The position numbers and the translations under genes are program-made. The notes beneath the pieces are model-generated. The model saw only the letters and a program-made list of their open reading frames with translations, was not told where the DNA came from and ran no database searches. From CAZONU01 sp965370045 (lineage in GTDB: Bacteria; Planctomycetota; SZUA-567; JAKLDR01): a DNA stretch of 38,967 nucleotides. The stretch lies in assembly GCA_965370045.1 (NCBI GenBank), contig CBDUSI010000032.1, positions 1 to 38,967 of the forward strand. The letters are read 5' to 3'. Positions 33,882-38,967 of this stretch are shown here, piece after piece. Within the stretch, counting starts at the first letter, position 1. Each line of letters begins with the position of its first letter.

Positions 33882-36133
33882 TCGAGTTCGAACATCCCCC
33901 CTGGCTCTGGGGGCTGCTCGCGCTGGCCGTCCCGGTCCTGCTGCACCTCTTCGCCCGGCGCTCCGCGCCGCCGGAGGACTTCCCGCCGGCGGTGCTTCTG
34001 GAAAAGGACGCGCGCCGCGCGGTGCGCGTCCGCAAGCTCAAGGAACTGCTGCGTTTGCTGGTGCGCGTCGCGGCGCTGGCCGCGGCCGTCCTCTGTTTCG
34101 CGCGCCCCCGGCTGGCCGGAAGCCGCAGCGGCGCGGAGAAGACCGTGCCGGTGGGACTGGTCGTGGTGCTCGACGACTCCCTGAGCATGTCCCGGCGCGC
34201 ATATCCGGGCGGGGAGAAGTCCCCCGGCGAGGCCGAGATGATGAAACGAATCAACCAGGGGAGGTCCGCGCCCAGGATGCCCGACACCTCCACCCGCCGT
34301 GAGCGCGCGCTGGACGAAGGCCGCGCGGCCCTGGAAAAGCTTGGACCGGGCAGCGAGGCCGCGGTGGTTTTCGCCTCCGGCCGCTCGCTGGGGCCGGACG
34401 ACCCCGGGAAGCTGGCCGTGGAACTGAAAGCCATGCGCGCGGGCGGCGCGAAGACTTCGGCGCGAGCCGACATGAACCGGGCGCTGGACGCGGCCCCCGA
34501 TTTTCTGGAGGCCATGAAGCCGCTGGAACCCGCCGTGCTGGTGCTGGGCGACTGCGAGGAGGGTTCCTTTGACGTAAGAGCGCTGGCCCGGCACGCGCGC
34601 CTCGCGGTGCTGGACCTCGGCGCGCCCGGCGTCGGCGACGACTGGGCGCTGCTGGGCGCCCGGCTCGACCGTCGCCGGCTGGTCGCCGGGGAAAGCGCCC
34701 ATCTGTTGATACGCGTCTCCCGCGCTCCGGGCAAGACCGGCGCCGCCCGCCGCCGTATTCAACTGATCCTCGGCCGGAAGGGCGGCCGCAAAGTGGCCGT
34801 CGCCTGGCGCGAGGTGAGCCTGGCGCCCGGCAGCGAGGTCGAGGTGCCGCTGCGCTTCACCGCCGAAAGCGGCGCGCGCCTCGGCGAGCTGCGCCTGATG
34901 CCCGTACCCCGCGTCCGCAGCAAGCCGGCACCCGTTCGCCTCCCCGACCTCGACCCCTGGCCGGTCAACGACCGCCTGCCCGTCGCGCTGGCCGCCCACC
35001 CGCCGGCGCGCATCGCGGTGATCTGCCGCCGGGAAGATCTCAACACGGCGGGCCGCGCGGTGCGCCTGGCGCTCTCCGCCGGCCCCGGCGCGGAGCGCAA
35101 GGCCTTCCTGGCCGAGACCCTGGCCCCCGAGCCCGCCGCGCTGGCGGACCTGACCGGCTACCGGGCCTTCGTGCTGATCGGCCCGCCGAAGCTCGACCGC
35201 GAGCTCTCCGCGCGGCTGGCCAGGCGCGTCGCCGCCGGCGCTGGCGCGGTGGTCTTCGCCGAGGATCCCGCGGCGCTCGCCGAGCTGGCCGGGCCGCTGG
35301 GCCTGCCGGTGCCGCCCGCCGCCGCGCGGCCCGTCGACTTCGCGACCGGCGCATATCTGCTGCCGACGCGCGCCGGGGCGGGGGCCTTCGCGCCCTTCCG
35401 GGCCGCGGCGGTCGCGCCGGTATTCCGGCGGGCGCTGGCGCTCGATGCGGCTGGCGCAGTAACCCTCGCCCGGCTGCGCTCCCGGCGCGCGGACTTGCCC
35501 GGGGTCATCGAACGCCACCTGGGCCGCGGCCCGGTGATCGTTGTCGCCTCGGGGCCGGGGGCGCGCTGCTCGCGCCTGGCCGCCCGGGAGCACGCCAACC
35601 TCTTCGTGCCCCTGACCCACGAGCTGGTCGCGCGGGCGGCGGGACTGGTCCCCTCGGAGATCGTCGCCGAGGCGGGCGGGGCGGTGGAACTGGCCACCGC
35701 GGCCCGCGAGCGCTCCGCGCGCTTCTGGCTGTCGGGCCCCGCGGGGCTGCGCACGCCGCTGGGCTCGCCGGACAGCGGGCTGCGCCTGCACCTGGCCGCG
35801 CCATCGGTCGCCGGGGCCTACCGCCTGCTCTCCGAAGCCGACGGAAAGCCTCTGGCCGAGCGCGCCCTGGCAGTGAGGCTAGACCCCCGGGAGCTCTCCG
35901 GCCGGCGTCTTTCCCCGGAGGGCGTCCCCGGCCGGGCCCCCGTGCTCTCCGGCCCGCTCGGCGCCCTGGCCCCGCGCGCCCCCCGAGGCCGCGAGCTGGC
36001 CCCGCTGCTGGCCGGGCTGGCCCTGGGGCTGCTCTTCGTCGAGATGCTGGCCTCCTTCCTGGCGACCGGGCGGCGGGCGCAGGTCGACTCCGAGATTCCC
36101 GCCAGCCGCAAGCGGGGGAGGGTCGCGGCGTGA
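33878..36133 (+). CDS. BatA-like membrane protein with VWA domain
   Basis: The 751-residue product starts at ATG 33878 within the DUF58 stop. The N-terminus FEHPPWLWGLLALAVPVLLHLFARR is the BatA-type (aerotolerance-regulator N-terminal) helix, and a second helix follows at about 60-76. The VWA domain begins near residue 92, with a MIDAS motif D99-D-S-L-S103. A beta-rich region runs to about 320 and a Rossmann-like half (AVVFAEDPAALAEL) follows. A last helix lies near residue 700 (LLAGLALGLLFVEMLASFL). Two insertions rich in Arg/Pro occur after MIDAS. It should sit in the inner membrane with the VWA part facing the periplasm. The end overlaps the next GTG. Confidence 0.84.
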   Translation: MIEFEHPPWLWGLLALAVPVLLHLFARRSAPPEDFPPAVLLEKDARRAVRVRKLKELLRLLVRVAALAAAVLCFARPRLAGSRSGAEKTVPVGLVVVLDDSLSMSRRAYPGGEKSPGEAEMMKRINQGRSAPRMPDTSTRRERALDEGRAALEKLGPGSEAAVVFASGRSLGPDDPGKLAVELKAMRAGGAKTSARADMNRALDAAPDFLEAMKPLEPAVLVLGDCEEGSFDVRALARHARLAVLDLGAPGVGDDWALLGARLDRRRLVAGESAHLLIRVSRAPGKTGAARRRIQLILGRKGGRKVAVAWREVSLAPGSEVEVPLRFTAESGARLGELRLMPVPRVRSKPAPVRLPDLDPWPVNDRLPVALAAHPPARIAVICRREDLNTAGRAVRLALSAGPGAERKAFLAETLAPEPAALADLTGYRAFVLIGPPKLDRELSARLARRVAAGAGAVVFAEDPAALAELAGPLGLPVPPAAARPVDFATGAYLLPTRAGAGAFAPFRAAAVAPVFRRALALDAAGAVTLARLRSRRADLPGVIERHLGRGPVIVVASGPGARCSRLAAREHANLFVPLTHELVARAAGLVPSEIVAEAGGAVELATAARERSARFWLSGPAGLRTPLGSPDSGLRLHLAAPSVAGAYRLLSEADGKPLAERALAVRLDPRELSGRRLSPEGVPGRAPVLSGPLGALAPRAPRGRELAPLLAGLALGLLFVEMLASFLATGRRAQVDSEIPASRKRGRVAA

Positions 36134-37461
36134 ACCTCTCCATCCCCTGGGGCCCGGACGAGCGCCTGGAGTTCGCCCTGCCGGCGGGCTGGGAACTGCT
36201 GGCCGAGGCCGCCCCGGCGGCAGCCGCCGCCGCCGAGCCCCTGGCGGACGAGCTGCGCCGGGCGCTGTCCGAGCCGATCGGCACCGGGCCGCTCTGCGCC
36301 CGGGAGCTGGCCGGCAGCAAGATAGCCATCGTCGCCGAGGACGCCACCCGTCCCGCGCCGACCGCCGCGATGCTCGACGCCCTGCTCAGCGAACTCTTTC
36401 GCGCCGGCGCGCGGGGCGAGGACATCGTCCTGCTGCCCGGGCTGGGCGTCCACCGGCCGATGACCGCGGAGGAGCTGGCCGCCAAGTACGGCGAGGCCGC
36501 CGACTGCCTGCGGGTGGTCCAGCCCGACGCGCGGCGCGCGGAGGACTACCAGTCCCTCGGCGAGCTCGGCCCGGGGATTCCCCTGGAGCTTCACAAGGAG
36601 GTCTGCGCCGCGGACCTGGTGGTGCTGGTCGGCACGGTCGAGCCACACATCCAGGCGGGTTTCGGCGGCGGGGCCAAGATGCTCGCGCCGGGTGCCGCCT
36701 CGGCCAACACCATCGCCAAGATGCACGTGCTGGGCAGCCCCCGGCGGCTGGTGCAGTTCTCCGGGAAGCTCGCCGGCGAGAACCCCATGCGCCGGGCTAT
36801 CGAGGCCGTCCCCGGAATGCTCAAGGGCCAGGTCTTCCTCTTCAACGTGGTGCTCAACCCCCAACTGGAGGTGACCCGGGCCTTCGCCGGGGACGTCTCG
36901 GCGGCGCACGCCCGGGCCGCCGGGACCGCCGCGGACATCTACGGAGTGCGCGTGCCGGGACTGGCCGACGTGGTGGTCTCCGGCTCGCGGCCCATGGACC
37001 GCGACTGGCGCCAGGGGGTCAAGTGCTTCGGCGGGCCGCTCTTCGCGGTCCGGCCGGGGGGAGTGCTGATTGCCGCCATGCGCAACTTCGAGGGGCTCGG
37101 CGACTACCGCCCGCCGTTTTCCAAGCCGTTGCCCCCCGGGCTGGCTCGCTTCACCGCGCGCCTGCCCGGCGTGCGCGCGCTCTTGAGCATGAGCGCCGCG
37201 GGCCGCAAGACCCTCAACCCCGAAAGTCTGCACATGGTCTTCTACGGCCTGCAGATGATCCGCCGCTGCCGGGTGGTGGTCTACTCCCCGACCATCAGCC
37301 ACGAGCAGGCCGCGCTCCTGCCGCTCTTCGACTTCGTGCCTTCCATGCAGGAGGCGCTGGCGGTGGCCGGCCGCCACGTCGGCGCGCGCCCGGTGCGCCT
37401 CACCGTCTTCCCCAACGGGTCGATAACCTACCCGCTGCTGCCGGGCGGGCAGGGGGGCTGA
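36130..37461 (+). CDS. LarA-family nickel-dependent racemase
   Basis: The 443-residue product starts with GTG at 36130, overlapping the BatA-like stop (GTGA). It is a LarA/DUF2088 protein of nearly the same numbering as Lactobacillus LarA: DATRP with Arg74, GVHRP with His108, GTVEPHIQAGFGGGAKMLAPG with His173 and Lys183, and KMHVLGS with His199. The lysine would carry the pincer-type nickel cofactor and the histidines would bind nickel or act as acid/base, so the site looks complete. Family members racemise or epimerise lactate and other 2-hydroxy acids, so the substrate here is open. Cofactor genes larB, larC and larE are not in the window. It is unexpected inside a DUF58/VWA operon. Confidence 0.87.
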   Translation: MNLSIPWGPDERLEFALPAGWELLAEAAPAAAAAAEPLADELRRALSEPIGTGPLCARELAGSKIAIVAEDATRPAPTAAMLDALLSELFRAGARGEDIVLLPGLGVHRPMTAEELAAKYGEAADCLRVVQPDARRAEDYQSLGELGPGIPLELHKEVCAADLVVLVGTVEPHIQAGFGGGAKMLAPGAASANTIAKMHVLGSPRRLVQFSGKLAGENPMRRAIEAVPGMLKGQVFLFNVVLNPQLEVTRAFAGDVSAAHARAAGTAADIYGVRVPGLADVVVSGSRPMDRDWRQGVKCFGGPLFAVRPGGVLIAAMRNFEGLGDYRPPFSKPLPPGLARFTARLPGVRALLSMSAAGRKTLNPESLHMVFYGLQMIRRCRVVVYSPTISHEQAALLPLFDFVPSMQEALAVAGRHVGARPVRLTVFPNGSITYPLLPGGQGG

Positions 37462-37464
37462 ACC

Positions 37465-38967
37465 GTGCGCCACCTGGAGCTCGCCGGTGGACTCTCCCTC
37501 GCGGAGGGCCTCGCCGTCCTGGCCGCCGCGGTGCTGGCCGCCTTCCTGGGCGGGGCGTTGCTCGCCGCCCGGCGCCGGCGGGCCGGCCCGCGCCTGGCCA
37601 CCGGGGCGCTCTACGCCCTGGCCGCGGCCGCGCTGGCCACGGTCATGCTGCGACCCGCGGCGGTGACCACCAGCCAGAAACAGACCCGGCCCCGCGTGGC
37701 CGTGCTGGTCGACCGCTCGGCCTCCATGCGCGAGGCCGACCTGCCCACCGGCGTCGAGCGCTACCGCCTGGCCGCCGATCTGCTGCGCGAGGGCTCGCCT
37801 CTGCGGGGGACTCTCGAGCGCCGCGCCCGGCCGGTCTACCTGGCCTTCGACTCCCAGGTCCGGAGCGTGAGCCCCGCCGACCTCGACGGTCCGCCGGCCG
37901 GCAGCGCCACCGACCTGGTCGGGGGCCTGACCGCGGCGCTGGACTCGCCGGGCGCCGGGCCGCTGGCCGGCATCGTGATGATCACCGACGGGCGAGCGAC
38001 CCGCGGCCCGCCGCTGGGCCTGCGCCTGGCCGCCATCGCCGGGCGAAAGGTTCCCATCTGGGTGCTGGGCGCCGGCGAAGAGGGCGCGCCCGCGCGCCCA
38101 CGCCTGGCGGTGGTTGACTTCGAGCCCCCCGAAACCGCGGTCATCGGCCAAGTGATCGCGCTTGACGCCTCGGTGCGCGCCCTGAACATGCCCGGCCGCA
38201 AGGTCGCGGTGCGCCTGCTGATTGACGGGAAGGAAACCGCGCGGCGCGAGCTGACCGTAGCCTCCGAGGACGCGCGGCTGCCGGTCAGGTTCGACTACCC
38301 GGCCAAGGCCCAGGGGGTGCACCGCTTCGAGATCATCGCCGAGGCCCCCGGCCCCGGCCCCAGGCCCGCGCCGACGGCGCGGAGCAGTCGCTACCTGATC
38401 GTCAGTGGCCGGCCGCTGCGGGCTTTCTACGCGGAGGCGCGGCTGGGCTGGGGCTACCGGGCGCTGGCCGGGGCGCTGGCCTCGGCGCCGGGCAGCGAAC
38501 TGGAACTCTGGACCGGCTTCGTGCGCGGGGAGAAGCAGAAGCTGGAGCTCACCGGGCGGCTGGCCCGCCTGGACACCGTGGTCCTCGGCGACGTGCCTGC
38601 CTCGCGGCTGGGCCGCAAGAACCTGGCCGCCCTGGCCCGCGCGGTGCGCGAGGACGGACTGGGCCTGCTCTTTGCCGTGGGACCGGAGCGCGCCGCCAGC
38701 TACGCCGGCACGCCGCTCGAGCCGCTGCTGCCGGTGAAGCTCAAGTACGGAAAGGTCGCCGCCGGGAGTCGCCGGGTGGAGCTCGCCGCCGCCGGCCGGC
38801 GCCCCGAGCCCCTGCGCCTGGACCGCTCCGGCGAGGTCGACCACCGGCTGTGGAAGTCGCTGCCGGCCACGCGCGCCGGCTGGAAGCCCGGAGCGCTCCG
38901 GCCGGGAGCCCGGGTCTGGCTGCGCGCCGGCACCGACCCCCTGCTGGCCGCCTGGCCGGCCGGGGCC
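37465..38967 (+). CDS. VWA membrane protein (partial at window end)
   Basis: An open frame from GTG 37465, three bases after the LarA-family stop, runs without a stop to the window end (501 codons visible). Two membrane helices lie in the first 65 residues (GLAVLAAAVLAAFLGGALLAA and LYALAAAALATVMLRP). A VWA domain follows, with MIDAS D-R-S-A-S in VAVLVDRSASMREA and a later metal-site region ITDGRATRG. After it come a beta-sandwich stretch (VKVAVRLLIDGKE-like) and a segment resembling glutamine-amidotransferase-like domains of such proteins (DTVVLGDVPASRLG). It completes a set with the DUF58 and BatA-like genes. Confidence 0.8.
   Translation, partial: MRHLELAGGLSLAEGLAVLAAAVLAAFLGGALLAARRRRAGPRLATGALYALAAAALATVMLRPAAVTTSQKQTRPRVAVLVDRSASMREADLPTGVERYRLAADLLREGSPLRGTLERRARPVYLAFDSQVRSVSPADLDGPPAGSATDLVGGLTAALDSPGAGPLAGIVMITDGRATRGPPLGLRLAAIAGRKVPIWVLGAGEEGAPARPRLAVVDFEPPETAVIGQVIALDASVRALNMPGRKVAVRLLIDGKETARRELTVASEDARLPVRFDYPAKAQGVHRFEIIAEAPGPGPRPAPTARSSRYLIVSGRPLRAFYAEARLGWGYRALAGALASAPGSELELWTGFVRGEKQKLELTGRLARLDTVVLGDVPASRLGRKNLAALARAVREDGLGLLFAVGPERAASYAGTPLEPLLPVKLKYGKVAAGSRRVELAAAGRRPEPLRLDRSGEVDHRLWKSLPATRAGWKPGALRPGARVWLRAGTDPLLAAWPAGA

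Overview
The window is GC-rich and densely coded, with short gaps and many 1-4 base start/stop overlaps. Secreted multi-domain proteins, PQQ-type propellers, HEAT and RCC1 fusions, a DUF58/BatA/VWA gene set, a separate C-terminal half of carbamoyl-phosphate synthase and SPASM radical-SAM genes together suggest a Planctomycetota-like or related PVC/FCB-type environmental bacterium. This placement is inference from gene content; there is no rRNA or other taxonomic marker here.

Region 1 (1-17876, + strand) is a carbohydrate-degradation locus. It holds a partial gene end, an exported PQQ-like double propeller, a PL1-type pectate lyase fused to HEAT repeats, an exported alpha/beta hydrolase, a second PL1-type lyase fused to a seven-repeat RCC1 propeller, an exported transglutaminase-like/HEAT protein, a PLP enzyme of the D-cysteine desulfhydrase/ACC deaminase family, a large exported glycosidase-like protein, a TIM-barrel-like protein, and a cytoplasmic paralogue of the alpha/beta hydrolase. 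Most start codons have a clear Shine-Dalgarno site and most exported products carry a signal peptide. The locus could break pectin-like or acylated polysaccharide outside the cytoplasm and finish de-esterification inside.

Region 2 (18145-27618, - strand) is the most unusual part. It is one tightly coupled eight-gene operon. In transcription order it encodes a membrane protein with a degenerate phosphatase domain and TPRs, a helical lipoprotein, a 74-aa single-span peptide, a five-domain lipoprotein (thioredoxin, Fn3-like, metallophosphatase, glutaredoxin, CcdA/DsbD membrane domain), an 88-aa single-span peptide, a TPR membrane lipoprotein, a radical-SAM/SPASM enzyme with a complete seven-Cys SPASM motif, and a membrane protein with a pseudopilin-like exodomain. 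The two small peptides have unrelated flanks but share the motif GRVLRVKxGYNPNSSSxGS just before their membrane helix. The likeliest reading is a membrane-anchored peptide-modification system that I do not recognise as described. The operon lies between the 3' end of a tRNA-Tyr gene (27746-27830) and an 18/19 direct repeat of that tRNA end (17944-17962), which looks like the footprint of an integrated island, although no integrase is present.

Region 3 (27746-29097, - strand) has tRNA-Tyr(GTA) with a strong sigma70-type promoter, and a second radical-SAM gene broken by a one-base frameshift at a small hairpin.

Region 4 (29346-38967, + strand) has an EamA/DMT-type transporter, an ABC-2-type permease, the C-terminal half of CarB behind its own probable promoter, and a coupled cluster of a DUF58 protein, a BatA/VWA membrane protein, a LarA-family nickel racemase and a second VWA membrane protein cut by the window end.
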